From Burkholderia sp. (GTDB lineage Bacteria; Pseudomonadota; Gammaproteobacteria; Burkholderiales; Burkholderiaceae): a stretch of 35,640 nt of DNA. Positions within the stretch are counted from its first letter, which is position 1; each line of letters opens with the position of its first letter. The DNA is taken from positions 1-35,640 of the forward strand of contig JASLEG010000121.1 in NCBI GenBank assembly GCA_030151225.1. The letters are read 5' to 3'. This document shows positions 1 to 8,596 of this stretch, one piece after another. Position numbers and translations under genes: made by a program. Below the pieces are notes generated by a model. It did not search any database. It was not told the origin of the DNA and worked only from the letters and a program-made list of their open reading frames with translations.

Positions 1-929
1 AGCGCCTGGTAGATCGGCACCGTGCCGATCGGCACCGGGCTGTTGCGGATGATCCACTCGCGCGTCTCGTGGATGTGCTTGCCGGTGGACAGGTCCATCA
101 CCGTGTCGCCGCCCCAGCGGATCGCCCAGGTCATCTTGTCCACTTCCTCGCCGATCGACGAGGTCACGGCCGAGTTGCCGATGTTCGCGTTGATCTTCAC
201 GAGGAAGTTGCGGCCGATGATCATCGGCTCCGATTCCGGGTGGTTGATGTTGGCGGGGATGATCGCGCGGCCGCGCGCCACTTCCTCGCGCACGAATTCC
301 GGGGTGATCTCGGCCAGCGGGTTCTCGCCCTCGAACGCGGCGGCGCCGAAGGCCTGGCCGCGGTGCTGGCGGCCCATCATGGCGGCCAGCCTGGCGCCGT
401 TCGGGCCGCTCGCCTTCAGGCTCTCGAGGTATTCGGCGCGGCGCTGGTTCTCGCGGATCGCGATGTATTCCATCTCGGGCGTGACGATGCCCTGGCGCGC
501 GTAGTGCATCTGCGTGACGTTGCGGCCCGACTGCGCGCGGCGCGGGTCGCGGTGCAGGCCCGGGAAGCGCAGCTCGGCGGTGGCCGGGTCGGCGGCGCGC
601 TCGCGGCCGTAGTCGCTCGTCAGGCCGCCCAGCGATTCGGTGTCGCCGCGCGACTCGATCCAGCCCTGGCGCAGCGCGGGCAGGCCGGAGCGGATGTCGA
701 TCTGCGCGTCCGGATCGGTGTACGGGCCCGAGGTGTCGTACACGTAGATCGGCGGATTGCGCTCGCCGCCGAAGCCGGTCGGCGTGTCCGACTGGGTGAT
801 CTCGCGCATCGGCACGCGGATGTCGGGTTGCGAGCCGGTCACGTAGACCTTGCGGGAATTCGGCAGCGGGGCGATCGCGGCGGCGTCGACACGGGCGTCG
901 GCGGACAGGAATTTCGGATTGGCATTCAT
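1..929 (-). CDS. thiC: Phosphomethylpyrimidine synthase ThiC, N-terminal part (runs off the window)
   Basis: ThiC is a radical-SAM enzyme that converts 5-aminoimidazole ribotide to HMP phosphate, the pyrimidine half of thiamine, in the cytoplasm. About 309 codons are visible. The N-terminus begins MNANPKFLSADARVD and contains VTGSQPDIRVPMREI, then NPPIYVYDTSGPY and later GRNFLVKINANIGNSAV, all typical of ThiC. The C-terminal CxxCxxxxC iron-sulfur motif lies outside the window. The start is ATG at 929, with AGGAG about nine bases upstream. A nearby ATG at 937 is out of frame and stops at once. A TPP riboswitch and a promoter precede it, so expression should fall when thiamine pyrophosphate is plentiful. 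Confidence 0.97.
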   Translation of the reverse strand, partial: MNANPKFLSADARVDAAAIAPLPNSRKVYVTGSQPDIRVPMREITQSDTPTGFGGERNPPIYVYDTSGPYTDPDAQIDIRSGLPALRQGWIESRGDTESLGGLTSDYGRERAADPATAELRFPGLHRDPRRAQSGRNVTQMHYARQGIVTPEMEYIAIRENQRRAEYLESLKASGPNGARLAAMMGRQHRGQAFGAAAFEGENPLAEITPEFVREEVARGRAIIPANINHPESEPMIIGRNFLVKINANIGNSAVTSSIGEEVDKMTWAIRWGGDTVMDLSTGKHIHETREWIIRNSPVPIGTVPIYQA

Positions 930-1017
930 GCGTTCATCTCCTGATGTGGGGCGTGCTAGGCAGGAGACGAAATAGGCGGCAGGCTGGCCGGAAGGACGAC
1001 GGATGGCACGAGCCCGT

Positions 1018-1128
1018 ACGCTTCCCTGCGCTGGCATTATCCAGATCAGGTTCAAAGGGTATTTCTCACCCGCGATGCGCCGTGTTCCGTGTTCCGAATG
1101 GCGCAACGCAGGACCCCCGCGTTAGCAA
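1018..1128 (-). promoter_or_regulatory. TPP (THI-box) riboswitch upstream of thiC
   Basis: Read on the minus strand, this leader contains the hallmark THI-box blocks in order: GCGGGGGTCC, the GGGTGAGAAATACCC hairpin, CCTTTGAACCTGATCTGG, and ATAATGCCAGCGCAGGGAAG. These match the conserved pyrimidine- and pyrophosphate-binding elements of the TPP aptamer. It ends about 90 bases before the thiC start, leaving room for an expression platform that masks the AGGAG ribosome-binding site or terminates transcription. I did not resolve which. Boundaries are approximate to about ten bases. Confidence 0.96.
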
Positions 1129-1134
1129 GGCCGA

Positions 1135-1163
1135 ACGATACACCCGCTCGGCCGAGGTTTCAA
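1135..1163 (-). promoter_or_regulatory. Probable sigma-70 promoter of thiC
   Basis: On the minus strand a -35 box TTGAAA (1158-1163) is followed by exactly 17 bases and a -10 box TATCGT (1135-1140). Transcription would begin near 1127, right at the 5' edge of the TPP riboswitch, which supports the assignment. Confidence 0.65.
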
Positions 1164-1586
1164 CCGGGCACGATCCCGGGGGGGCGGGGTGAACCCGGCG
1201 CACACCCGTCCGGCGGCGACACGGATCGGTCCGCCCGCGACACGGCCGGACAACGTTTGCGGCCGGTGTCGCGCCGAAACGTCAGACTCGTCGCATTTGC
1301 TGATTGACCCTGATTTATGGCCGTGCCGTTCATGCATAATGGCTCGCGATGCGCCGCCGCTTGCGGCGCCCCCTGCGTTGCTGGGTCAGTTCGACTTCTC
1401 CGGTTCCGTTCTCGACGACATGCCGTCCCTCCCGTTTTTCCCCGCCGCTCCGGCTTTGCTCCGGTCGCGTTCGCCCGCCCGCCTTCTGCCGTCCCGTCAC
1501 CGCTTCGCCGCCGCCTGCGCCGTGGTGACTGCGCGACCCGCACGACCTGCCCGATCCGTTCACCGCCTCGACGCCGCGAGCTGATC
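1164..1586. other. Intergenic region before the EamA exporter, no gene seen
   Basis: This divergent spacer separates the thiC promoter from the exporter gene. A frame open from 1317 continues into the exporter, but the stretch upstream of 1587 reads as Arg/Pro-rich nonsense without membrane segments, so I treat it as noncoding. A TTGACC (1304-1309) and a CATAAT (1335-1340) lie here, but their 25-base spacing is too long for a standard sigma-70 promoter, so no promoter is called. Confidence 0.5.
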
Positions 1587-2534
1587 ATGATCACGCTCGA
1601 CCGTCTGAGCGCCCTCGCGGCGCGTGTGCGACTGCCTGTGCGATTCCGTCTGCCCGAAAGCCGCGGAGGCCGCGTCGCGCTGGCCCTCGCGTTCATCTAT
1701 TTCGTGTGGGGCTCGACCTATCTCGCGCTGCACGTCGCGCTCGAATCGTTTCCGCCGCTGCTGCTCTCGGGCCTGCGCAACGGGCTGGCCGGCATCGGCC
1801 TGTTCGTGTTCGCGATGCGCCGCCGGCCGGCCATGCCGAGCCTCGTGGAGGTGCGCAACGCGGCGATCGTGGGCACCATGCTGGTGGCGGCCTCGTCGGG
1901 GCTGATCGCGCTCGGCATGCGCACCGTCAGCAGCGGCTCGGCGGCCGTGATGGTGGCCACCGTGCCGCTGTTCGCCACGGTGATCGCCGCGATCGCCGGG
2001 CGCGCGATCGCGCGCGGCGAGTGGGTGGCCGTCGGGCTCGGCATGGTGGGCATCGTGATCCTGAATTCGGGCGGCCCGTCCACGCCGGGCTCCACGCTCG
2101 GCAGCATCTCGGTGCTGTGCGGCGGGCTGTTCTGGGCCGGCGGCGTGCATCTGTCGAGCCGCCTGAAGCTGCCCTCGGACCTGTTCCTGTCCACCTCGCT
2201 GCAGATCGGCCTCGGCGGCCTGGCCTCGTCGCTGGCCGCGATCTTCCTCGGCGAGCGCAGCGTGCACTTCGCCGTGCTGCCCACGCTGGCGTTCCTGTAC
2301 CTGATGATCTTCGGCACGATGATCGCGTACGTGGCCTACGGCTACCTGATCCGCAACACCAGCCCGGTGCTCGCGAGCAGCTGCATGTACGTGAATCCGA
2401 TCGTGGCCGTGGCGCTCGGCGCGCTGCTGCTCGGCGAGCCGGTCACCACCGCCACCGTGATCGCCACGCTGGCGATCCTCGGCAGCGTGGGCCTGTCCTT
2501 CCTCGCCGATCCGGCGCGCAAGGCCGCGCGCTGA
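1587..2534 (+). CDS. yedA: EamA/DMT-family transporter, YedA-like
   Basis: This is a 315-residue inner-membrane protein of the drug/metabolite transporter superfamily, probably an exporter of small metabolites or amino acids; its substrate is unknown. Two EamA repeats give about ten hydrophobic segments. The motifs IYFVWGSTYLALHVALES near residue 35, VMVATVPLF, IVILNSGGP and the late YLIRNTSPVLASSCMYVNP closely follow E. coli YedA. The start at 1587 (ATGATCACG) is chosen because it gives a family-length N-terminus; an open frame upstream has no coding character. The ribosome-binding site is weak (GCGAG). The gene is monocistronic and converges on the MFS gene, with a hairpin between them. Confidence 0.88.
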   Translation: MITLDRLSALAARVRLPVRFRLPESRGGRVALALAFIYFVWGSTYLALHVALESFPPLLLSGLRNGLAGIGLFVFAMRRRPAMPSLVEVRNAAIVGTMLVAASSGLIALGMRTVSSGSAAVMVATVPLFATVIAAIAGRAIARGEWVAVGLGMVGIVILNSGGPSTPGSTLGSISVLCGGLFWAGGVHLSSRLKLPSDLFLSTSLQIGLGGLASSLAAIFLGERSVHFAVLPTLAFLYLMIFGTMIAYVAYGYLIRNTSPVLASSCMYVNPIVAVALGALLLGEPVTTATVIATLAILGSVGLSFLADPARKAAR

Positions 2535-2543
2535 GCATTCTGG

Positions 2544-2565
2544 CCGGCGGCGGGCTTGCCGCCGG
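2544..2565. terminator. Hairpin between convergent transporter genes
   Basis: CCGGCGGC (2544-2551) and GCCGCCGG (2558-2565) form a perfect 8-bp stem with a 6-base loop. It lies between the stop codons of the EamA gene (+) and the MFS gene (-). There is no T-tract, so it may act as a bidirectional transcript end or 3' stabiliser rather than a classical intrinsic terminator. Confidence 0.5.
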
Positions 2566-2586
2566 TGTTCCCTGCCTGCGCCGGCT

Positions 2587-3783
2587 TCAGTCGCGATGGC
2601 GCGCGCCGAGCGCGTGGATCGCCCCGGCCAGGCACGCGAACAGCAGGCCCACCGCGCACAGCCCGCTCCAGCCGAAGCCGCGCCACGCGGCCACGCCGGC
2701 CGAGGCGCCGAGCGCGCCGCCGATGAAGTAGCAGACCATGTAGACGGTGTTGACGCGGCTGCGCGCCTCGGGCTTCAGCGCGTAGATGCGCGACTGGTTC
2801 GAGATCTGCGCGGCCTGCACGCCCACGTCGAGCACGATCACGCCGATCACGAGCCCCGCCACGTGGGTGGCCGACACCGCGAAGATCACGAACGAGGCCG
2901 CCACCAGCGCGATCGACAGCGTGACGACCGCGCGCGGCCCGCGCCGGTCGGCCGACTTGCCCGCATACGGCGCCGCCAGCGCGCCCGCCGCGCCCACGAT
3001 GCCGAACAGCCCCGCGATCTGCGGCCCGTAGTGGAACGGCGCGCCGGCCAGCTGCAGCGTCAGCGCCGGCCAGAACGCGCTGAATGCCGCGAACATCGCC
3101 GCGCCGGTGGCCGACGCGTAGCGCAGCCCGCGCAGCTCGACGGCCAGATGCCAGAGCGAGGCGAGCAGCTGCGGATAGCGCAGCGTGGAGGTGGGCGTGC
3201 TGCGCGGCAGCCGCAGCACCACCGCCACGGCCAGCGCGAGCAGGGCCGCCACCGAGGCGCAGAACACCGCGCGCCAGCCCAGATACTCGCCCACCAGGCC
3301 CGCGGCCGTGCGCGCCAGCAGGATCCCCAGCAGCAGCCCGCTCATCACCGTGCCGACCGCCGCGCCGCGCTCGGCCGGCGGCGCGATCTCGGCCGCGAAC
3401 GGCACCGCCTGCTGGGCGATGGTGGCGAGCACGCCGATCGCCAGGCTGGCCGCGGCCAGCACCGGCAGCGCCGGGGCGGCGGCCGCCACCAGCAGCGCGA
3501 CCGACAGGCCGGCGATCTGCAGCAGGATCAGGGTGCGGCGATCGAAGCGGTCGCCGAGCGGCGCGAGCAGCAGCATGCCGGCCGCGTAGCCGAGCTGCGA
3601 GGCGGTGGGCACCACGCCGATCCAGTTCGCGTCGGCCGGGAACGCGTGGCGCAGCGCGTCGAGCAGCGGCTGGTTGTAGTAGATGTTGGCGACCGATACG
3701 CCCGCGATGGTCGCGAGCAGCAGCAGGAGCCCGCGCGAATAGTGCGGATGGGCGGACGGGGCGGGGGCGGCGGAGGTGGACAT
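2587..3783 (-). CDS. MFS-family efflux transporter
   Basis: This 398-residue inner-membrane protein has about twelve hydrophobic segments and typical major-facilitator features. SVANIYYNQPLLDALRH near residue 30 is characteristic of a widespread proteobacterial MFS subfamily. LGDRFDRRTLIL is the loop 2-3 GxLaDrxGrR motif, and the pseudo-repeat KSADRRGPRAVV occurs after the central loop. Substrate cannot be inferred. The start at 3783 (MSTSAAPAP) is preferred because the longer frame adds a charged stretch of no family character. It may share the transcript of the upstream phosphodiesterase gene, which ends 105 bases before it. Confidence 0.88.
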   Translation of the reverse strand: MSTSAAPAPSAHPHYSRGLLLLLATIAGVSVANIYYNQPLLDALRHAFPADANWIGVVPTASQLGYAAGMLLLAPLGDRFDRRTLILLQIAGLSVALLVAAAAPALPVLAAASLAIGVLATIAQQAVPFAAEIAPPAERGAAVGTVMSGLLLGILLARTAAGLVGEYLGWRAVFCASVAALLALAVAVVLRLPRSTPTSTLRYPQLLASLWHLAVELRGLRYASATGAAMFAAFSAFWPALTLQLAGAPFHYGPQIAGLFGIVGAAGALAAPYAGKSADRRGPRAVVTLSIALVAASFVIFAVSATHVAGLVIGVIVLDVGVQAAQISNQSRIYALKPEARSRVNTVYMVCYFIGGALGASAGVAAWRGFGWSGLCAVGLLFACLAGAIHALGARHRD

Positions 3784-3888
3784 GGATGGGCGGCGGATCG
3801 GACGAAGGGCCGGCGGCGCTGGCCGGCCGGCGAGGCTGCCGATCTTACCGGACGCGTGTGAATCCTGCCGGCCCCGCCGCACGCCGCG

Positions 3889-4713
3889 TCAGTCGATCAG
3901 CCCACCGGCCGCGTCGTGGAACGGATGCGGGCCGTCGCCGTCGGCCACGTACACGTGATGGGTGGTGATGCCGGCGCCCGGCTCGTAGCGGTGCACGGCG
4001 AAGGCCGGCGGCTCCAGCATGAAGGCCGGCGGCGCGTCGCCGCGCAGGTCGAACGCCACCTGATGCCCGGGCGCGGGCACGGCCGAGGCGATCGTGCCGC
4101 CGAAGCGCGCCACCATGTTGCGGTGGACGTGCCCGCACAGCACGCGTTCGACGTTCGGATGACGGCGCAGCAGCGCGTCGAGCTTGCGCGCGGCCTCGGG
4201 GTCGAGGCGCTGGCGGTCCATGTGCGCGATGCCCGAGGCGAACGGCGGATGATGCAGCGCCACCACCACGGGGCGCCGGGCGGCGGCGTCGAGTTCGTCG
4301 GCCAGCCAGCCGAGCCGCGCGTCGCACAGCGTGCCGCCGCTCACCCCCGGAATCTGCGAGTCGAGCGCGATCACGCGCAGCGGGCCGAGGTCGAGCGCGT
4401 ACTGCACGAACGGGCCGCGCTGCAGCTCCCCGCGCTCGGCGAACACGCGCCGCAGCGCGCCGCGTTCGTCGTGATTGCCGATCAGCAGGTAACAGGGGAT
4501 TTCGAGCGGCGCGAGCAGCCGCTTCAGGTGCTGGTATTCCTCGTCGTGACCGAAGTCGGTCAGGTCGCCGGTGACGAGCACGGCGTCGGGGCGCGGCACC
4601 AGCGTGTTGAGCCGCTCGACGGTGCGCGCCAGGGCCGCCGCGGTGTCCACGCGCCGATAGGCGAGCGCGCCGGGGCGCTTGATGTGGAGGTCGCTGATCT
4701 GGGCAAGCAGCAT
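3889..4713 (-). CDS. GpdQ-like metallophosphodiesterase (calcineurin-like)
   Basis: This is a cytoplasmic binuclear metallophosphoesterase of 274 residues, the length of Enterobacter GpdQ. The metal ligands fall at GpdQ-like positions: Asp8 and His10 (ISDLH), Asp50 (VTGDLTD), Asn80 (LIGNHDE), His155 (ALHHPPF), and His195 and His197 (CGHVHRN). The N-terminus MLLAQISDLHI also resembles GpdQ. The family hydrolyses glycerophosphodiesters, other phosphodiesters, or cyclic nucleotides (CpdA branch). The start at 4713 has AGGAA eight bases upstream and yields the canonical N-terminus. It follows the ABC ATPase gene by 54 bases on the same strand, so it is probably the last gene of the transporter operon and may process the imported substrate. 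A CpdA-type role is the main alternative. Confidence 0.85.
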   Translation of the reverse strand: MLLAQISDLHIKRPGALAYRRVDTAAALARTVERLNTLVPRPDAVLVTGDLTDFGHDEEYQHLKRLLAPLEIPCYLLIGNHDERGALRRVFAERGELQRGPFVQYALDLGPLRVIALDSQIPGVSGGTLCDARLGWLADELDAAARRPVVVALHHPPFASGIAHMDRQRLDPEAARKLDALLRRHPNVERVLCGHVHRNMVARFGGTIASAVPAPGHQVAFDLRGDAPPAFMLEPPAFAVHRYEPGAGITTHHVYVADGDGPHPFHDAAGGLID

Positions 4714-4767
4714 GGGGGTTCCTGGTGATGACACGGGTTGCAGGAAGCGGTTCGGAGCAAGGACCCG

Positions 4768-5796
4768 TCAGGGCAGCGCGATCAGCCCCTCGGGGTCGAT
4801 CGTGATGCCCACGGCCGTGCCGCGCGCGAGCGCGATGCGGCCGGGCACGTCCACCACCAGCGCGTCGGGCGCGGCCTGCGCGATGCTCAGGCGGGTGCGG
4901 TCGCCGAGGAAGCTGCAGCCGTCCACGGTGCCGCGCAGCTGGGCCGTGGCGGGGTCGTCGAGCCGCGCATCCTCGGGCCGGAAAAACAGTTCGGACGCCT
5001 CGCGCGCGGCCGGCAGCACCCCGCCCGCGGTCACCAGCGCGCCGTCGCGCCAGTGGCCGGCGACGCGATTGAGCGTGCCGATGAACTGCGCCACCGCGCG
5101 GTTCGCGGGGCGATACCAGATCTCGCGCGGCGTGCCGATCTGCTCGATGCGGCCCGCGCCCATCACCGCGACGCGGTCGCCCAGCGCCATCGCCTCGGCC
5201 TGGTCGTGCGTGACGTAGACGGTGGTCACGCCGAGTTCGCGCAGCAGCGCCTGCATGTCGCGGCGCAGCGTGTCGCGCAGCCGGGCGTCGAGCGCGGTGA
5301 GCGGCTCGTCGAGCAGCAGCACGCGCGGGCGCACCGCCAGCGCGCGGGCCAGCGCGACGCGCTGGCGCTGGCCGCCCGACAGCTCGGTCACGGCACGTTC
5401 GGCATGCTCGCCGAGCTGCATCATGGCGAGCAGTTCGTCGACGCGCGCGCGCAGCTCGGCGGCCGGCGTGCGGCGAATCTTCAGGCCGTAGCCGACGTTG
5501 CCGCGCACCGACAGGTTCGGAAACAGCGCGTAGTGCTGGAACACCATGCCCACCTGGCGGCGCTCGATCGGCAGCCGGGTGACGTCCTCGCCGCCGAACG
5601 CGATCGTGCCGCCCGCGTCGGGCATCTCGAGCCCGGCGATCAGGCGCAGCGTGGTGGTCTTGCCGCAGCCGGACGGGCCGAGCAGCACCAGCGTCTCGCC
5701 CGCGCCGATCTCGAGGTCGAGGGGTTCGAGCACGCGCGTCGCGCGAAACGATTTCGCGCAGCGGGCGAGCGTGACGGGGATGGATTCGAGCTTCAT
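4768..5796 (-). CDS. ABC transporter ATP-binding protein (PhnT/PotA/FbpC type)
   Basis: This 342-residue ATPase would energise an importer at the inner face of the cytoplasmic membrane. Walker A is GPSGCGKTT, the Q-loop is VFQHYALFPN, the signature is LSGGQRQRVALARAL, Walker B is VLLLDEPLTALD, and the switch is VYVTHDQAEAM. A C-terminal TOBE-like domain follows from about residue 240. This is the CUT1-adjacent group that serves phosphonate, polyamine, iron or thiamine binding-protein systems. ATG at 5796 overlaps the permease stop by four bases (ATGA), showing translational coupling. The organisation resembles PhnT of 2-aminoethylphosphonate importers, but substrate is inferred only. Confidence 0.93.
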   Translation of the reverse strand: MKLESIPVTLARCAKSFRATRVLEPLDLEIGAGETLVLLGPSGCGKTTTLRLIAGLEMPDAGGTIAFGGEDVTRLPIERRQVGMVFQHYALFPNLSVRGNVGYGLKIRRTPAAELRARVDELLAMMQLGEHAERAVTELSGGQRQRVALARALAVRPRVLLLDEPLTALDARLRDTLRRDMQALLRELGVTTVYVTHDQAEAMALGDRVAVMGAGRIEQIGTPREIWYRPANRAVAQFIGTLNRVAGHWRDGALVTAGGVLPAAREASELFFRPEDARLDDPATAQLRGTVDGCSFLGDRTRLSIAQAAPDALVVDVPGRIALARGTAVGITIDPEGLIALP

Positions 5797-6686
5797 CGTG
5801 AGTGCGGGGTGAGCGGCGTGCGCGCGCCGGTGCCGGCCGCGACGCGCGTGCCGGTGGCATCCACGCCGAGCCACTGCATCGCCACCAGCAGCGGCAGCGT
5901 CATGATCAGGAACAGGATCGTGTAGGCGCTGCCCACCTCGATGCGCAGCGAGGCGTAGGTGTCGGCGAGGCCCACCGGCAGCGTCTTCAGTTCGGGCGTG
6001 TGCAGCATCCAGGTCAGGTTGAATTCGCCGATCGACAGCGTGAACACGGCGAGCGCGCCGGCCACGATGCCGGGGCGCAGGTTCGGCAGCACGATCGTCG
6101 CGAAGCGCGTGGCGAAGCCGGCGCCGAGGCTCGCCGCGCCTTCCTCGAGGGTGCGCAGCTCGGCGCGCGCGGCCACCGCCGCGACCGCGCGCACCATGAA
6201 CGGCAGCGTGAACACCACGTGCCCGGCCACCACGAACCACGCGCTCTGGCGGAACGCGGCGTGGCCGCCGTACACGATCAGCAGCGCGAGCGCCGAGGCG
6301 AGGCCGGGCAGCGCGACCGGCAGCACCAGCGCTTCCTCCACGAGGCGCGCCACGCGATGGCGGCTGCGCGCGAGCGTGTAGCCTGCCGGCACGCCGATCG
6401 CGAGCACCACGGCGAGCGTGGCGGCCGCCACCTCGAGCGACAGGAACACCGAGCCGCGATACTGCATCCAGACCTCGGCCACCCAGCGCAGCGTGAGCCC
6501 GCTCGACACGCCGCGAAACGCATTGACGCTGAGCCCGGTCAGCACCGACAGCACCACCGGCACGATCAGGAACGCGCACAGCAGCAACGTGACGGCCCAT
6601 TGCGCGAAGCCGGCCAGCGCGCGGCCGAGGGCGGCGCGGCGCCGGGCACGGTGCGCGAGCGGGGGCAGGGGCAGGGGCAGGGTCAC
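5793..6686 (-). CDS. ABC transporter permease, second subunit (PhnV-like)
   Basis: This 297-residue inner-membrane permease of the BPD_transp_1 family has six predicted hydrophobic segments. The EAA loop is EEGAASLGAGFATRFATIVLP, which contacts the ATPase. It starts at GTG 6686, preceded by GAGG; no suitable ATG is available, since the ATG overlapping the previous stop terminates after a few codons. It begins ten bases after the first permease ends and overlaps the ATPase gene by four bases. The two-permease arrangement with a separate binding protein and a PotA-like ATPase fits 2-aminoethylphosphonate-type importers. Confidence 0.9.
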   Translation of the reverse strand: MTLPLPLPPLAHRARRRAALGRALAGFAQWAVTLLLCAFLIVPVVLSVLTGLSVNAFRGVSSGLTLRWVAEVWMQYRGSVFLSLEVAAATLAVVLAIGVPAGYTLARSRHRVARLVEEALVLPVALPGLASALALLIVYGGHAAFRQSAWFVVAGHVVFTLPFMVRAVAAVAARAELRTLEEGAASLGAGFATRFATIVLPNLRPGIVAGALAVFTLSIGEFNLTWMLHTPELKTLPVGLADTYASLRIEVGSAYTILFLIMTLPLLVAMQWLGVDATGTRVAAGTGARTPLTPHSR

Positions 6687-6696
6687 GGGCGTCGCC

Positions 6697-7518
6697 TCAT
6701 GCCGCGGCCACGGTCTGGCCGCTGAAGCTGCGCGCGATCGCGAGCGCGGCCCAGGTGACGATGCCGAGCACGATCGACAGGCCCGCGGCCGTGGCGACGT
6801 TCGCGTTCAGCGTGAACTCGGTGTAGATCGTCATCGGCAGCACGTCGAGCTCGGTGGCGAGCGTGAACGCGGTGCCGAACGCGCTCATCGAGGTGGCGAA
6901 GCAGATCGCGCCCGAGGCGATCAGGCCCGGCGCGAGCGCGGGCAGCAGAACGTCCGCGAACACCCGCCATGGCGAGGCGCCGAGCGAGCGCGCGGCCTCC
7001 TCGAGCGAGGCATCGAGCTTCGCGGCGCTGGCCAGCACGGTCACGATCACGCGCGGAATCGAGAAATACAGGTAGCCGGCGAACAGCCCCGCGACCGAAT
7101 ACGCGAACACCCAGCGGTCGCCGGTCAGCTTCGCCGAGATCAGGCCGACGAGCCCCTGCCGGCCGGCCAGCATGATCACCATGAAGCCGACCACCACGCC
7201 CGGGAACGCCAGCGGAAAGCTCAGCAGCGCCACCAGCAGGCGCTGGCCCGCGAAGCGGCGGCGCGCGAGGAACAGGCCGGCCACCGTCGAGAGCACCAGC
7301 GTGGCCGCCGTGACCGCCGCCGACAGCGCGACGGTGCCGGCCAGGCTCGTCATGTAGCGCGCGTTGCCGAGCAGCGCGAGGTAGGCGGGCACGAAGGCGT
7401 CGCCGGCCGAGAGGCGGGCGAGCGCCACCATCGGCAGCAGCCAGAACGCCACGAACACGGCCAGCGCCGGCGCGACGAGCGCGATGCGCCAGGGCAGCGG
7501 AAAGGTGAGCTCGCGCAT
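6697..7518 (-). CDS. ABC transporter permease, first subunit (PhnU-like)
   Basis: This 273-residue inner-membrane permease has about six hydrophobic segments, beginning with PLPWRIALVAPALAVFVAFW. The EAA motif is EEAARSLGASPWRVFADVLLP. It would pair with the following permease to form the translocation pore. ATG at 7518 lies ten bases after the binding-protein stop, so the genes are co-transcribed. Sequence and order agree with the PhnU/PotB-like class; the substrate is not set by the permease alone. Confidence 0.9.
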   Translation of the reverse strand: MRELTFPLPWRIALVAPALAVFVAFWLLPMVALARLSAGDAFVPAYLALLGNARYMTSLAGTVALSAAVTAATLVLSTVAGLFLARRRFAGQRLLVALLSFPLAFPGVVVGFMVIMLAGRQGLVGLISAKLTGDRWVFAYSVAGLFAGYLYFSIPRVIVTVLASAAKLDASLEEAARSLGASPWRVFADVLLPALAPGLIASGAICFATSMSAFGTAFTLATELDVLPMTIYTEFTLNANVATAAGLSIVLGIVTWAALAIARSFSGQTVAAA

Positions 7519-7528
7519 CGTGCCGGCC

Positions 7529-8596
7529 TTACTGGATCGCCTGCAGGTACTGCTGGCCGAAGGCCTGCTGCACGGCCGCCATGCGGTTGAAGTCCACCGG
7601 CTTCACGCGTGCGTAGTCGGCGGCCGGCAGGAAGCGCGAGGCCGCCTGCGCGTCGATCTCGTGCGCGCGCACCGGATGCAGATAGGCGTCGGCCCACAGC
7701 TTCTGGCCTTCGTCGGACAGCACGAAGTCGAGCAGCTTGCGCGCGTTGGCCGGATGCGGCGCGTGCTTCACGAGGCTCATCGTGTACGGCATTGCCACCG
7801 TGCCCTCGACCGGTATCACGAACGCGACGTTCGCATGATCCCGGTACTGCGCGCGATAGGCCGAGAAGTCGTAATCGACCATGATCGGGATCTCGCCCGA
7901 CAGCATGCGCGCATAGGCGGTCTGCTTCGGCACGACCGGGTGGTTGGCGTGCAGCTTGCGGAACCAATCGAGCGCCGGCGCGAAATGCTCGAGCGTGCCG
8001 CCGAGCGCGAGGTTCACCGCCACCGCGCTCGCATAGCCGACCGACGCGCTCGACGGGTCGAAGTAGCCGATCATGCCCTTGTAGCGCGGCGCGAGCAGGT
8101 CGGCCCAGCTGCGCGGCACCGGCCGGCCGTCGAGCGCGTCGCGGTTCACCACGAGGCCGAGCGTGCCCGAGTGGATCGCGAACCAGTAGCCGTCCGGGTC
8201 CTTCAGGTTGGCGGGGATCTGATCCCAGTGCGCGGGCCTGTACGGCTCGGTCAGGCCTTTCTCGCGGGCGAGGATCGCCGACGATACCCCCAGATAGACG
8301 ACGTCGGCCACCGGGCTCTGCTGCTCGGCGATAAGCTGGGCGATCGACTGGCCGGAATTCCTGTTGTCGAACGGCACGTGGATGCCGGTGCGCCGGCGCA
8401 GCGCCGCGAGCTGTCCGGCCCAGTCGGCCCATTCGGACGGGCAGTTGTAGCAGATCGCCACCTGCTCGGCGCGCGCGGCGGCCGGGGCCAGCGCCGCGAG
8501 GGCGGCCAGCGATCGAAGCCGGCCGGACGAACCGGGCAGGCCGAGTGCGCGCGTGGTGGCCAGTGCCGACGCGCCGAGGAAGCCGCGGCGCTTCAT
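7529..8596 (-). CDS. ABC transporter periplasmic substrate-binding protein (PhnS-like)
   Basis: This 355-residue extracellular solute-binding protein of family 1 would capture the importer's substrate in the periplasm. The N-terminus MKRRGFLGASALATT carries a twin-arginine pattern, followed by a hydrophobic stretch and an AARA cleavage site near residue 43, so Tat export is likely. Mature features such as VADVVYLGVSSAILAREKGL, FAIHSGTLGLVVNRDAL and EGTVAMPYTMSLVKHA fit the iron/phosphonate/polyamine-like binding proteins. ATG at 8596 overlaps the regulator stop by four bases. The best guess is 2-aminoethylphosphonate or a related organophosphorus compound; a different anion or amine remains possible. 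Confidence 0.87.
   Translation of the reverse strand: MKRRGFLGASALATTRALGLPGSSGRLRSLAALAALAPAAARAEQVAICYNCPSEWADWAGQLAALRRRTGIHVPFDNRNSGQSIAQLIAEQQSPVADVVYLGVSSAILAREKGLTEPYRPAHWDQIPANLKDPDGYWFAIHSGTLGLVVNRDALDGRPVPRSWADLLAPRYKGMIGYFDPSSASVGYASAVAVNLALGGTLEHFAPALDWFRKLHANHPVVPKQTAYARMLSGEIPIMVDYDFSAYRAQYRDHANVAFVIPVEGTVAMPYTMSLVKHAPHPANARKLLDFVLSDEGQKLWADAYLHPVRAHEIDAQAASRFLPAADYARVKPVDFNRMAAVQQAFGQQYLQAIQ

Noticed and set aside
69..944. Long plus-strand open frames opposite thiC (and similar long frames opposite most genes)
   Set aside because: They are antisense shadows in a GC-rich genome: Arg/His/Ala-rich, no ribosome-binding sites, no domain content, while the minus strand gives ThiC.
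1304..1340. Promoter TTGACC / CATAAT before the EamA gene
   Set aside because: Spacing of 25 bases is outside the sigma-70 range.
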